Positions 12,918 to 22,542 of a DNA stretch of 64,000 bases are shown one piece after another. This DNA comes from an uncultured Acidimicrobiales bacterium (GTDB taxonomy: Bacteria > Actinomycetota > Acidimicrobiia > Acidimicrobiales > UBA10347), in NCBI GenBank assembly GCA_937991435.1, contig CALKPY010000001.1, positions 1 through 64,000 on the forward strand, in the 5' to 3' direction. A program made the translations under genes and the position numbers. Below the pieces are notes generated by a model, which was not told the origin of the DNA, made no database searches, and was given only the letters and a program-made list of their open reading frames with translations. Numbering within the stretch: position 1 is the stretch's first letter; each line of letters opens with the position of its first letter.

Positions 12918-13604
12918 TTACAGGCTCAAGGGATCGACCTGCACGCCAGGTCCCATGGTCGAAGCCAAGGTGACCTTGCGCATGTAGCGACCCTTGGCCG
13001 ACGCAGGCTTGACACGCTCGAGCTCATCAACGATGGCCTTGAGGTTGACGGCAATCGCGTCGCTTTCGAAGCTCACTTTGCCGATCGGAACAGCGACATT
13101 GCCGTTGCGGTCGGCGCGGTACTCAACGCGACCGCCCTTGAACTCGCCGACTGCTTTGGCCACGTCGGGAGTCACGGTGCCAGTTTTGGGGTTCGGCATG
13201 AGACCACGCGGACCGAGCGAACGGCCGAGTTTACCTACGGTCGGCATCATGTCTGGTGTAGCGATTACCACGTCGAAGTCGAGCATGCCGCCTTCGATCT
13301 GCTCGGCCAAGTCGTCGGCGCCGACAATGTCTGCGCCGGCGTCGCGGGCCTGCATTGCGGCTTCGCCCTGGGCGAACACGGCGATGCGAACGTCGCGACC
13401 GGTTCCCGACGGCAGTGCAACGGTGCCGCGAACTGCCTCTTCGGTCTTGCGAGGGTCGATTCCCAGGCGAACTACGAACTCGATCGATTCGTCGAATTTC
13501 GCAGCGGCCAAACTCTTCACGAGCTCGACTGCCTCGTCGGGATTATGCAGACGGTTACGGTCATACCGTTTCGCCGCGTCGCTGTAGCGCTTGCCACGTG
13601 CCAT
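12918..13604 (-). CDS. rplA: 50S ribosomal protein L1
   Basis: 228 aa; GPRGLMPNPKTGTVTPDVAKAV. Confidence 0.97.
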   Translation of the reverse strand: MARGKRYSDAAKRYDRNRLHNPDEAVELVKSLAAAKFDESIEFVVRLGIDPRKTEEAVRGTVALPSGTGRDVRIAVFAQGEAAMQARDAGADIVGADDLAEQIEGGMLDFDVVIATPDMMPTVGKLGRSLGPRGLMPNPKTGTVTPDVAKAVGEFKGGRVEYRADRNGNVAVPIGKVSFESDAIAVNLKAIVDELERVKPASAKGRYMRKVTLASTMGPGVQVDPLSL

Positions 13605-13706
13605 GTTCGCTTCCTTTCAAGCTCCCTCATTTGTAGTGGAAGCCGTATCCGGGGCGAGGTCTTCCCCGGTAGGCCAATTGCGTGCGACAAGCGCACGCAG
13701 ACTGTG

Positions 13707-14132
13707 TCAGACGACTCGAAGGCCCATGCTGCGGGCAGTGCCTGCAACCTGGAGTTTCGCCTGGTCGATATCTGCGGTGTTGAGGTCAGGCAACTTGATC
13801 TCGGCGATCTCAGTGACCTGAGCATCGGTGACGGTGCCGGCGTCGATGCGCCCGGGTTCGGTCGATGCTTTGTCAAGGCCAGCGGCCTTGCGCAACAGGA
13901 ACGCCGTTGGGGGCGTCTTGGTGATGAACGTGAACGAGCGATCTTCGAAGATCGAGATCTCGACCGGAATGATCTGGCCGCGTTGGCCTTCGGTCTTCGC
14001 GTTATATGCCTTGCAGAAATCCATGATCTGCACACCGTGGGGACCAAGTGCGGTACCCACCGGTGGCGCAGGCGTTGCTTCGCCTGCGGGGATCTGGATC
14101 TTGACGATTGCAGCTACCTGCTTCTTTGCCAT
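13707..14132 (-). CDS. rplK: 50S ribosomal protein L11
   Basis: [44 protein letters not shown]. Confidence 0.97.
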   Translation of the reverse strand: MAKKQVAAIVKIQIPAGEATPAPPVGTALGPHGVQIMDFCKAYNAKTEGQRGQIIPVEISIFEDRSFTFITKTPPTAFLLRKAAGLDKASTEPGRIDAGTVTDAQVTEIAEIKLPDLNTADIDQAKLQVAGTARSMGLRVV

Positions 14133-14280
14133 GACGTCTCTCTTGGAGTTTCTCGAGCCAATTGCTGGTGGTGTAGCCAGGACGGCCACATGCGATTCAC
14201 CGTCGGCACAGCCGACACAACCGAGCAAGTGTGCCGCCGCGAAACGGGACGGACAACCTCATTCGATTTGGTAAACGAAT

Positions 14281-15006
14281 TCAGAGTTTTGCGACCTGCG
14301 CGAACTCAAGTTCAACGGGCGTTTCACGACCGAAGATATTGACGAGCACCTTGACACGAAGTTGGTCTTCGTTGATCTCGATGACCTCGCCGCTGAAGTC
14401 CGCAAAAGGACCCTCTTTAACGCGGACGGTCTCGCCCATTTCGTACAACTTGCGCACTCGTTTGTTCGCCGGGCCAGCAGCTGCGGCTTCGCCCTCGGTC
14501 TTGACCTGCAAGAACGTTTCGACCTCGCGACGAGGCAGCGGGGACGGCTTGCTTCCTTGACCAACGAAACCAGTAACACCCGGCGTGTTGCGAATAACGA
14601 ACCACGAGTCGTCGTCGAGCCGACACCTGACGAGCAGATAGCCAGGGAACATTTTCTTTTGTACAACGACCTTTTTGCCCTGGCGAAATTCGACGACGTC
14701 TTCCATGGGAATGACGACTTCGTGGATGCGGCCATCCATGTTCATCGAAGCGGTACGAGCCTCGAGGTTTTGTTTGACCTTTTTTTCGTAGCCCGACTGC
14801 GTGTGCACGACATACCAGCGACCTGGGCGGTCGTACGGGCTAATCGGCTTAGGTCCGTCGTCGGTCGCGGTCTCCGCGTCTTCGACTTTTTCGTAAATCA
14901 GCGCTTGCTCATCGACAACCTCAACGGCCTCGGCCGCGCCAGGTTGCGTGATCTCGTGGCTGACTTCGGTGTCTTGCGCTTCGGATTCTTGCGCTTCGCT
15001 GCTCAT
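14281..15006 (-). CDS. nusG: Transcription termination/antitermination protein NusG with acidic N-terminal extension
   Basis: RWYVVHTQSGYEKKVKQNLEAR; KOW region VKEGPFADFSGEV. Confidence 0.95.
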   Translation of the reverse strand: MSSEAQESEAQDTEVSHEITQPGAAEAVEVVDEQALIYEKVEDAETATDDGPKPISPYDRPGRWYVVHTQSGYEKKVKQNLEARTASMNMDGRIHEVVIPMEDVVEFRQGKKVVVQKKMFPGYLLVRCRLDDDSWFVIRNTPGVTGFVGQGSKPSPLPRREVETFLQVKTEGEAAAAGPANKRVRKLYEMGETVRVKEGPFADFSGEVIEINEDQLRVKVLVNIFGRETPVELEFAQVAKL

Positions 15007-15308
15007 CGCTCGAAGAGTTTGACGATCGCCTCGCCAAGGCCGTAGTCGAGCGCAGCAACGAGGCCGGTAAAGACGACCAGCAAAGCGAACACGACCAAGG
15101 AGTAGTTGATGACCTCTTCACGCGACGGCCACGAGACGAGCTTGAGTTCCTTGCGGACTTCCTTGATGAACTCACCCGGCGGCGTGCGCGGCTCTTTCGA
15201 CTGATTTCGGTCGCGCTGCTGGCGCACGGGCTCGCCCTTGTCATCGAGCAGACCCTGCTTCTTGGCGAAGCGGCGGGTTTGTCTGTTGAGACTCGTCGTA
15301 TCGGACAT
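15003..15308 (-). CDS. secE: Preprotein translocase SecE
   Basis: FIKEVRKELKLVSWPSREEVINYSLVVFALLVVFTGLVAALDYG; adjacent to nusG. Confidence 0.93.
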   Translation of the reverse strand: MSDTTSLNRQTRRFAKKQGLLDDKGEPVRQQRDRNQSKEPRTPPGEFIKEVRKELKLVSWPSREEVINYSLVVFALLVVFTGLVAALDYGLGEAIVKLFER

Positions 15309-15359
15309 TGCCGTTGCGTACCTTGTTTCGAGAGATGGGATTTTTGGGGTTTCAGAAAT

Positions 15360-15435
15360 TGGCAGGGCAGGCGGGGCTCGAACCCACAACCGCCGGTTTT
15401 GGAGACCGGTGCGCTACCAGTTGCGCCACTGCCCT
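15360..15435 (-). tRNA. tRNA-Trp (CCA anticodon), encoded 3' CCA
   Basis: AGGGCAGTGGCGCAACTGGTAGCGCACCGGTCTCCAAAACCGGCGGTTGTGGGTTCGAGCCCCGCCTGCCCTGCCA folds as a cloverleaf. Confidence 0.95.
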
Positions 15436-15531
15436 ACAGACATCGTCGCTCACTGGTCGTGAGCTGTCCGTTGCGTTGGTCAGGGTAGCCCGTTTGTTCG
15501 CCAGCCCGACCGCAGCGGGTCGACGTCGGAT

Positions 15532-16194
15532 CTAGCTGGCGTTGCGCCGAACATTGAGTTCGATGACATCTGCTTGTGAATCACCGGTCGTGTCGGCCGT
15601 GTTCTCACGGTCAGGCTCGGTTGAGACAGACTCGTTGGCTTGGTTCGGTCGCCACGCAGTAAGGCCGTCGCGCAGTCGCGCACGGGCGCGATGCAGTCGA
15701 ACTTTTGCCGCAGCCTCGGTGATTCCGAGCTCCGACGCGATCTCGCGATGGCTCATGCCGTGCACGTCTCGAAGAACAACGACGCTTCTCAATCGGTCCG
15801 GAAGGCTGTCGAGTGCGCGGCGCAAACGAGAACGCACCGCCTCGTTTTGGGCTTGGAACTCAGGGTCGATGTCTGCTCGATGGTCAGCGAGATTGATGAC
15901 CGAGTCGAGATCGGTGTGACGGTGCCGTTGCGACCGACCCATCAGGGTAGACGCTGAGTTTGCGGTGATTCGATGCAACCAGGTTGAGAACCGTGCGTCG
16001 CCTCGAAACTTGCGCAACCCTCGATAGGCGCGCACATAGGTGTCTTGAACAACATCATCGGCGTCGTGTTCGTTGCCCGTCAGCCGAAGGGCCAGGCCGT
16101 GCACTCGTGCGTAGGTTGCTTTGACCAGCTCATCAAAGGCTTCGCGATCACCGGCCTTGGCCCTGATGATCAGCTCCTTGAGCTCGTCTTCCAC
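15532..16194 (-). CDS. ECF-family RNA polymerase sigma factor
   Basis: 220 aa; ADDVVQDTYVRAYRGLRKFRGDARFSTWLHRITAN and HREIASELGITEAAAKVRLHRARARLR. Confidence 0.92.
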   Translation of the reverse strand: MEDELKELIIRAKAGDREAFDELVKATYARVHGLALRLTGNEHDADDVVQDTYVRAYRGLRKFRGDARFSTWLHRITANSASTLMGRSQRHRHTDLDSVINLADHRADIDPEFQAQNEAVRSRLRRALDSLPDRLRSVVVLRDVHGMSHREIASELGITEAAAKVRLHRARARLRDGLTAWRPNQANESVSTEPDRENTADTTGDSQADVIELNVRRNAS

Positions 16195-16288
16195 AGCAGC
16201 ATCTTACGCAGACGGCCGAAGCATGTCCCCCTCAGGCGCTCTGAACCGCTCACCACGCTGTGAACGGTTGAGACCAGAGGTGGTCGCG

Positions 16289-17530
16289 TCAACTCGCAGC
16301 GGCCATGTCTTTGGGCCGGCCTGCAATGATTCCGGCAGCGCCTTGATCGATCATCTCGGTGTAGAACTCGCGGTTCTCTTGTGTCGATGCATCGCTTGGC
16401 CAGATCCACACGTCGACGCCACTGTCGGCGGCCAGCTTCCAGAACGCGTCGCTTACGACTGGCACGCCGTTGAATTCGGGAGGAACCTGCACGATCCGCC
16501 GGCCGTCCAGCGGTGCACCGGCGAGAACCCACGCAGTCAGTTCATCGAGGCCTGGGCTTACCTCAACTGCCGGCACGAGTTCTTCAAATGCATCGATCAG
16601 CGCGTCGTCGAACGAAACTACGACGGTCGACTCGACACGATCGAGCTCGACCAGCTCACCAGCGAGGGCTTCGACGGCAGGAAGCGATTCAGGGTGGCTG
16701 CCCTTGATCTCGATGATCAGCGGCATTGTGGGGAAGCGCTCTGCAAGCTGCCGCAACGAGGGCACCGCAAAGTCGGCCGGCTCGAAGCCGTCGGGCGGCG
16801 GTTGATCGCCGGTGCGAACTCCGCGCCACACATATTCGTCTATCGGTCGGTCCTGGCACGGCCAACATTCGGGCGAGAACCAGTATGCGTTGTCGAGTGC
16901 ATGCAACTCATCGAAAGTCAGCGCCGCGACTGGTCCGGTACTACCCGTGGTTTTGTCGACGGTGTCATCGTGTTGCACGACGAGCACGCCGTCGCCCGTG
17001 AGCTGCACGTCGATCTCCAAAGCATCGGCTCCTTGCTCGACGGCTTGAGCCATCGCGTAGAGCGTCGAGTGCGGGTAGTCCTGATCGCCGCCAGCGTGCG
17101 CAATGTTGAGCACGTCGTCTCGCTCTAACAAGTCGTCAATGGTCGGTGGCCGCTGCGGTGCGACTTCTACTTGTTGACCAGAACTCTCAGGGACTGCCAC
17201 GTCTTCGTCTTCGAGTGAACCCTCTTGCGGTTCGACTACCGCAACATCAGTTTCGGATGACCCGCTGGTGGCCGTGTCCTCGTCGCCATCGCCAACTTCG
17301 TCGCTGCCATCGTTTTGGGTAGTCGTCACCGACGCGGATTGTTCCAACGCGACAGCCGTCTCAACACTGTTCTGTGCAGCGTCGTCGTTGCCGCCATCTT
17401 CGCTTGCGCACGACACGGCAAGCATCACGGCGCTGAGCATCACCGCGCGGGCGATCAGAATTTTAAATGACGTTCGCTTCACCGGTATCGACACAACCCG
17501 ACAGTAGGGCATGTGACACAGCCCTCGCAT
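16289..17530 (-). CDS. Glycerophosphodiester phosphodiesterase family lipoprotein (start uncertain)
   Basis: NIAHAGGDQDYPHSTLYAMAQAVEQGADALEIDVQLTGDGVLVVQHDDTVDKTT; lipobox-like LAVSCAS. Confidence 0.88.
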   Translation of the reverse strand: MRGLCHMPYCRVVSIPVKRTSFKILIARAVMLSAVMLAVSCASEDGGNDDAAQNSVETAVALEQSASVTTTQNDGSDEVGDGDEDTATSGSSETDVAVVEPQEGSLEDEDVAVPESSGQQVEVAPQRPPTIDDLLERDDVLNIAHAGGDQDYPHSTLYAMAQAVEQGADALEIDVQLTGDGVLVVQHDDTVDKTTGSTGPVAALTFDELHALDNAYWFSPECWPCQDRPIDEYVWRGVRTGDQPPPDGFEPADFAVPSLRQLAERFPTMPLIIEIKGSHPESLPAVEALAGELVELDRVESTVVVSFDDALIDAFEELVPAVEVSPGLDELTAWVLAGAPLDGRRIVQVPPEFNGVPVVSDAFWKLAADSGVDVWIWPSDASTQENREFYTEMIDQGAAGIIAGRPKDMAAAS

Positions 17531-17586
17531 GGTTGATCGGGTCGAAATCTGACCAGCGACCGATCAACGAAGTTCGGAAGAATTTG

Positions 17587-17660
17587 TAGCGCCGGACAGA
17601 TTTGAACTGTCGACCTCTCGATTATGAGTCGAGCGCTCTCACCAACTGAGCTACGGCGCC
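17587..17660 (-). tRNA. tRNA-Met (CAT anticodon)
   Basis: GGCGCCGTAGCTCAGTTGGTGAGAGCGCTCGACTCATAATCGAGAGGTCGACAGTTCAAATCTGTCCGGCGCTA; an Ile2 (lysidine) identity is not fully excluded. Confidence 0.88.
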
Positions 17661-17742
17661 CCGGAACATGCACAACACCAGCGGCGAACCGCTGATGTTG
17701 AGTAACCAATCGATGACCTCGTGACATCGACTTTCCGGCTGG

Positions 17743-17815
17743 AGCTCCCTAAGAGAGTTGAACTCTTGACCTCTTCCTTACCATGGAAGCGCTCTACCGA
17801 CTGAGCTAAGGGAGC
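17743..17815 (-). tRNA. tRNA-Thr (GGT anticodon)
   Basis: GCTCCCTTAGCTCAGTCGGTAGAGCGCTTCCATGGTAAGGAAGAGGTCAAGAGTTCAACTCTCTTAGGGAGCT. Confidence 0.93.
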
Positions 17816-17877
17816 AGGGGCAACAGGATGCCACGATTCGGGCTCGTGCCCAACCTTGCGGAAGGATCTGCGACGAC

Positions 17878-18369
17878 ATGTTGATTCGAGACGCAACGAT
17901 TGACGACGCTGAAGCCATCCTCGCCATCTACAACCGTGAGGTTCTCGAAGGCGTCGCTACCTTCGACGTCGAGCCGCGAACCCTCCTACAGCAGCAATCA
18001 TGGCTTCGAGAACGAAGCGGCGGACATGTAGTACTCGTCGTTGAAATCGACACGACCGTCGCCGGTTTCGGTTCGCTATCGGCGTTCAAGGACCGCGCCG
18101 CGTATCGCACCACTGTCGAGAACTCCGTCTACATAGACCCCGCGTTTCAACGACTTGGCGCAGGCCGGGCGCTGCTCGCCGAACTCGTGTCACGAGCGCG
18201 CTTGCACGGCTTCCATTCGGTAATTGCCCGCGTGGCCGGGTCGAATGCCGGTTCGGTTGCGTTGCACAGCTCTCTCGGGTTCGAGATTGTTGGCGTCGAA
18301 CGCGAGGTCGGCCGCAAATTTGGTCGATGGCTCGATCTCACCGAAATGCAGCTCATACTCGATAGCTGA
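17878..18369 (+). CDS. GNAT N-acetyltransferase (phosphinothricin acetyltransferase-like)
   Basis: 163 aa; LIRDATIDDAEAILAIYNREV; QRLGAGRALLAELVSRARLHGFHSVIARVAGSNAGSVALHSSLGFE. Confidence 0.88.
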   Translation: MLIRDATIDDAEAILAIYNREVLEGVATFDVEPRTLLQQQSWLRERSGGHVVLVVEIDTTVAGFGSLSAFKDRAAYRTTVENSVYIDPAFQRLGAGRALLAELVSRARLHGFHSVIARVAGSNAGSVALHSSLGFEIVGVEREVGRKFGRWLDLTEMQLILDS

Positions 18370-18465
18370 CCGCTGTCGGTCGAGCACGACTAGGGAAGTT
18401 CGTCGACCGCTGCAATGCCGAGCTGCGGACCGCTGCGAACCCGCCGAGCGAGCTAGCGTTTCGCC

Positions 18466-19014
18466 ATGGCCACGCTTGCAGACCGCCCAAACTCGGCGTT
18501 GATTGTTATCGACATGCAGAACGATGTGGTGGCCAAAGCCCACAACCGATCGGCAGTCATCTCCGCGATTCGGGGTCTAGTCGACCAGGCCCGCTCCCAC
18601 AACGTCGGCGTCATCTGGGTGCAACACCACGACGAAGACCTGCACCGTGACACCCCGGGCTGGCAAATCGTGCCCGAACTCGTGCCGTCACCGGTAGAAC
18701 CGGTCGTCTTTAAAAGCCTTCGCGATTCGTTCGAAGGAACCGACCTCGAACGCCGACTGGCCGATCGCCAAGTCGGCCATCTGATCGTGACCGGAGCCCA
18801 GACCGACTATTGCGTGCGGTGGACCTTGCACGGCGCACTCGCTCGCGGCTACGACACCACGCTCATCGCCGACGCCCACACCACTGACAAACAATTCGGA
18901 GTTGGCCTGCCATTGGGCGCCGAAATCATTGCCCATACCAACGCCGTGTGGCAATCCCAAGGCGTTCCAGGTTGCGCCACCAACGTCATCAGCTCCGAAT
19001 CCGTGACCTTCTGA
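18466..19014 (+). CDS. Isochorismatase-family cysteine hydrolase
   Basis: 182 aa; ALIVIDMQNDVV; LIVTGAQTDYCVRWTLHGALARGYDTTLIADAHTT. Confidence 0.9.
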   Translation: MATLADRPNSALIVIDMQNDVVAKAHNRSAVISAIRGLVDQARSHNVGVIWVQHHDEDLHRDTPGWQIVPELVPSPVEPVVFKSLRDSFEGTDLERRLADRQVGHLIVTGAQTDYCVRWTLHGALARGYDTTLIADAHTTDKQFGVGLPLGAEIIAHTNAVWQSQGVPGCATNVISSESVTF

Positions 19015-19059
19015 ATCAGGCCCCGATGCCGCCACCGAGAGCGTGTGGCAAGATCAGGT

Positions 19060-20244
19060 ATGACCTCAGCTTTGGGACCCGACCTGTTCACCGCTGCTAA
19101 CGGGCTGCAGACGCAGACCGTCGAACTTCGGCGTGCGATTCACAAAGAGCCCGAACTCGGCCTGCATCTGCCCGACACCCAGGCGAAGATTCTTGAGTCG
19201 CTCACTGGCTTGGGTCTCGATATCACCTTGGGCGAGACGTCAACCTCAGTTGTCGCGGATCTCGATACCGGACGTCCAGGGCCGACGGTGTTACTTCGCG
19301 GCGATATGGATGCACTTCCGCTTCAGGAGGACCTCGATGTGGCGTGGAAGTCCACCCGCGACCAACAAATGCACGCATGCGGTCACGATGCTCACGTTTC
19401 GATGCTCGTCTCCGCTGCCCAACTACTTAGCGACAATACGAGCGAGCTGTCCGGCCGGGTTCGATTCATGTTCCAGCCCGGCGAAGAAGGCTTCGCTGGC
19501 GCCAAACACATGATCGACGAGGGCGTGCTCAACGGTGTTGATCGAGCATTTGCGATCCACGTTTTCACTGCGATCCCGTCTGGCCTTTTCTTTGCCAAAG
19601 GCGGGCCGCTTATGGCCAGCGCCGATGAATTCGACATCACCATCACCGGTCGCGGTGGCCATGCGTCGATGCCCGCTGGTTGCGTCGACCCCATTCCAGC
19701 GGCGGCGGCAACAGTTCTCTCGCTTAACACCATGGTCGGGCGAGTGACCAACGCCACCGATCCGGCCGTACTGACCGTTGCCAACCTTCATGCCGGAACC
19801 ACAACCAACATCATTCCCGAGACGGCCCACATGCAGGGCACGATTCGCACCCTCGACGAACGCACCCGCGAGCTGCTCATCGAGCGTGTCGATCAAGTGG
19901 CTGTGAACACCGCCGCAGCCCACGGCTGTTCCTGCACGACCAAGATCTCTCGCGGTTACCCGGTGACCGTCAACGACCATGGCGAAGTCGAGCGGGCTTC
20001 TACCGCCGCGACTCAGGTGTTTGGCGACGGCAGCTTCCACGACATGCCCGATGCGGTCATGGGAGCCGAAGACTTCAGTTATGTGCTCAACGAAGTACCT
20101 GGCTCGATGGTGTTCCTCGGAGTCGCGCCACCCGACATTCCCCTCGAAGACGTGGCGCCCAATCATTCGAACTACATGACGATCGACGAAGACGCTATGG
20201 CTCGTGGCGTCGCGATGTACGCCGCGATAGCGATGGCGCACTAG
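19060..20244 (+). CDS. M20-family amidohydrolase/peptidase
   Basis: RRAIHKEPELGLHLPDTQ; HACGHDAHVSMLV; MGAEDFSYVL. Confidence 0.92.
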   Translation: MTSALGPDLFTAANGLQTQTVELRRAIHKEPELGLHLPDTQAKILESLTGLGLDITLGETSTSVVADLDTGRPGPTVLLRGDMDALPLQEDLDVAWKSTRDQQMHACGHDAHVSMLVSAAQLLSDNTSELSGRVRFMFQPGEEGFAGAKHMIDEGVLNGVDRAFAIHVFTAIPSGLFFAKGGPLMASADEFDITITGRGGHASMPAGCVDPIPAAAATVLSLNTMVGRVTNATDPAVLTVANLHAGTTTNIIPETAHMQGTIRTLDERTRELLIERVDQVAVNTAAAHGCSCTTKISRGYPVTVNDHGEVERASTAATQVFGDGSFHDMPDAVMGAEDFSYVLNEVPGSMVFLGVAPPDIPLEDVAPNHSNYMTIDEDAMARGVAMYAAIAMAH

Positions 20245-20281
20245 GCCCCCGCTATCCCCGTTCACCGCTCGCAAAAATGAA

Positions 20282-20311
20282 GTTGCCCGGCGGATAAACC
20301 GCCGGGCAACT
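20282..20311 (-). terminator. Strong hairpin terminator downstream of tRNA-Tyr and convergent amidohydrolase
   Basis: gttgcccggcgg-ataaa-ccgccgggcaac (12-bp perfect stem); minus-strand read-out followed by TTCATTTTT. Confidence 0.75.
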
Positions 20312-20317
20312 CACCTG

Positions 20318-20399
20318 TGGGCCGAGGAGGATTTGAACCTCCGAAGGCAATGCCGACGGGTTTACAGCCCGTTCCCTTTGGCCACTCGGGCACCGACCC
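20318..20399 (-). tRNA. tRNA-Tyr (GTA anticodon)
   Basis: Class II tRNA with long variable arm; ACGGGCTGTAAACCCGT anticodon arm. Confidence 0.93.
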
Positions 20400-20495
20400 T
20401 TGGTGAGCCACAACCCTATCTGTCGGGTTGGCGTGACCCCACCCAGATTGAGCGGTTGCGGACTAGGTTTGACGGTCACACGAACGGAGGTCGCC

Positions 20496-20984
20496 ATGCC
20501 CACATTTGACATAACCTCAGAAGTCGATATGCAGGAAGTCCGCAACGCGGTCGATCAGGCCAGTCGCGAGATCGTCAATCGATTTGATTTCAAAGGAACC
20601 GACTCCTCGATCGAGCTCGGCGAAGACGCCATCGCGATGGAATCTGCGAGCGAAGATCGCCTCGCGGCATTGCGCCAGGTGCTCGAAGAAAAGATGGTTC
20701 GCCGAAACGTCTCGCTCAAAGCGCTGGATTATGGCGATGTCACAGAGGCATCCGGCGGGCGCGCTCGACAATCAGCAGCGCTGTCGGTCGGTATTTCGAG
20801 CGACAAGTCCAAGGAACTCAACAAGTTCATCAAAGCGCTCGGCATCAAAGGTGTCTCTAGCTCTACCCAGGGCGAACAGCTGCGGGTTCAGGGCAAAAAG
20901 CGCGACACCCTGCAAGAGGTCATCGCTGCTCTCAAAGGCGAAGACTTCGAGATCCCTCTGCAGTTCGGCAACTTCAGAGACTAG
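20496..20984 (+). CDS. YajQ family nucleotide-binding protein
   Basis: PTFDITSEVDMQEVRNAVDQASREIVNRFDFKGTDSSIEL; RVQGKKRDTLQEVIAALK. Confidence 0.93.
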   Translation: MPTFDITSEVDMQEVRNAVDQASREIVNRFDFKGTDSSIELGEDAIAMESASEDRLAALRQVLEEKMVRRNVSLKALDYGDVTEASGGRARQSAALSVGISSDKSKELNKFIKALGIKGVSSSTQGEQLRVQGKKRDTLQEVIAALKGEDFEIPLQFGNFRD

Positions 20985-20996
20985 GTATTGCGCAAC

Positions 20997-21884
20997 TCAG
21001 TTGTTCCAGTTGCCTTCACGCAACAGCCGCACGCGATCTTCGAGCGGCGGGTGCGTCGTGAACATGCGACCGAGATTGCCGAATGCGCCCATACCGCCCA
21101 TGCCGCGACCAAAGTTTGACTGGGTCGCGCCGGCAAGCGGATTCACGATGTAGTGCGATGCCTGCTCCGGCACAACACCTTCGGCAGGAATTCGGCCGGA
21201 AGCCATTCCCAGCTTCTCCAGTGCCCGTGCAAGCGGTTCAGCATCGCCCATCATGCGAGCGGCGCTGGCGTCGGCTTTGTATTCGCGAGTGCGGCTGATT
21301 GCTGACTTAATGAATGACGCTGCAATCGGCGCAAGGATCACGGTGGCCAACATGACCAGCATGTTTCCGTTGCGGTTACGGCCGCGCATGCCGCCCCACA
21401 TCGCCATGCGGGCTGCCCAAGTAACCGCCATGGCGATCGCTGCCGCAACTGAACCGATCAAGATGTCGCGGTTTTCGATATGTGCGAGCTCGTGCGCCAG
21501 CACGCCCCGAATTTCGTCCCAGCTCATGATGTCCATCAGGCCCACGGTCACGGCGACTGCAGCATGATTCGGGTTGCGGCCGGTGGCAAACGCGTTGGGT
21601 TGGCGGTTGGGGGTTACATACAGCTTGGGCATTGGTAGGTCAGCCCGCGTCGTGAGCTCTTGCATAATCTCGAAGTACTCGGGATACTGACCAGGATCTG
21701 CGGGAACGGCCTTGGCGGACTTGATGGCCAGCTTGTCGCTGAACCAATACGAGCCGGCAGCCATGGCGAGACCGATCATGAGCCCGAAACTCATACCAGA
21801 ACGGCCACCCATGGCGCCGCCTAGAGCAATCGCGAGCCCGCCGAGACCAGCGAGCAGAAGAAATGTTTTGATGGAATTGGCCAT
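20997..21884 (-). CDS. htpX: HtpX-like M48 membrane zinc metalloprotease
   Basis: [15 protein letters not shown] HExxH motif; P-rich N-terminal [15 protein letters not shown]. Confidence 0.93.
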   Translation of the reverse strand: MANSIKTFLLLAGLGGLAIALGGAMGGRSGMSFGLMIGLAMAAGSYWFSDKLAIKSAKAVPADPGQYPEYFEIMQELTTRADLPMPKLYVTPNRQPNAFATGRNPNHAAVAVTVGLMDIMSWDEIRGVLAHELAHIENRDILIGSVAAAIAMAVTWAARMAMWGGMRGRNRNGNMLVMLATVILAPIAASFIKSAISRTREYKADASAARMMGDAEPLARALEKLGMASGRIPAEGVVPEQASHYIVNPLAGATQSNFGRGMGGMGAFGNLGRMFTTHPPLEDRVRLLREGNWNN

Positions 21885-22002
21885 TACGTGGAAACCTCCG
21901 TCGGGTGTCAACAGTAACGGACCGCCGCTTGTTCCCAAGCTCGCAGCCCTAAGCAAATGTGCCGGCGCCGCCTGACCTCAGACGTAACAGTTTGCACAGG
22001 CT

Positions 22003-22542
22003 TTAGGCCTCGTAGTACCCCGAATGCAGGTAGAGCGTCTCGATACCTTCGTTGCGAAACATCTCGACATTGCGCATGTCATCGTCGACTGCAAACTGAG
22101 GTTCGTAGCCCAAGGCTCGCAGCTCCTGCACGGATCGCTTTTTGAACTCGGGTGACCGCAGCCCGCCGTCGCTTCGATGGCGCATGATCAGCAGGTCCCA
22201 GCGGTGCCCCGACGATGCGAGCCAGTCGAGAGTCACCTGGTGCAAGGTGTGCGGTCGTGCGGTCAGCAGCACCACCGTCGTTTCTGAACCGATGAGCGCG
22301 AGAAATGCAGCAGACCCCGCGATCGGCGCGTCGCCGTCGGCTTCTTGAAAGAATGATTTCCAGTCAGGGCGCTGTTTGCGCAGGTGCCGCTGTCGGTGGG
22401 AACCATCGGAAATCACGCCGTCTACATCGATGATCGCTATGGGCCCGGGGGCACGCGGTGCGCTACGCCAGGTCCAGTTCTCGGGATTGGCGAGCCCGGC
22501 CACCGCACGACCGTTGCCATGGTCATTGTTGGCGGAAGTCAA
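22003..22542 (-). CDS. HAD-like phosphatase domain protein
   Basis: IAIIDVDGVISDGSHR; VVLLTARP; FAVDDDMRNVEMFRNEGI. Confidence 0.75.
   Translation of the reverse strand: MTSANNDHGNGRAVAGLANPENWTWRSAPRAPGPIAIIDVDGVISDGSHRQRHLRKQRPDWKSFFQEADGDAPIAGSAAFLALIGSETTVVLLTARPHTLHQVTLDWLASSGHRWDLLIMRHRSDGGLRSPEFKKRSVQELRALGYEPQFAVDDDMRNVEMFRNEGIETLYLHSGYYEA

Noticed and set aside
19423-20274. 283-aa minus-strand ORF antisense to the M20 amidohydrolase
   Set aside because: The + strand frame has all catalytic motifs; the minus ORF has none.
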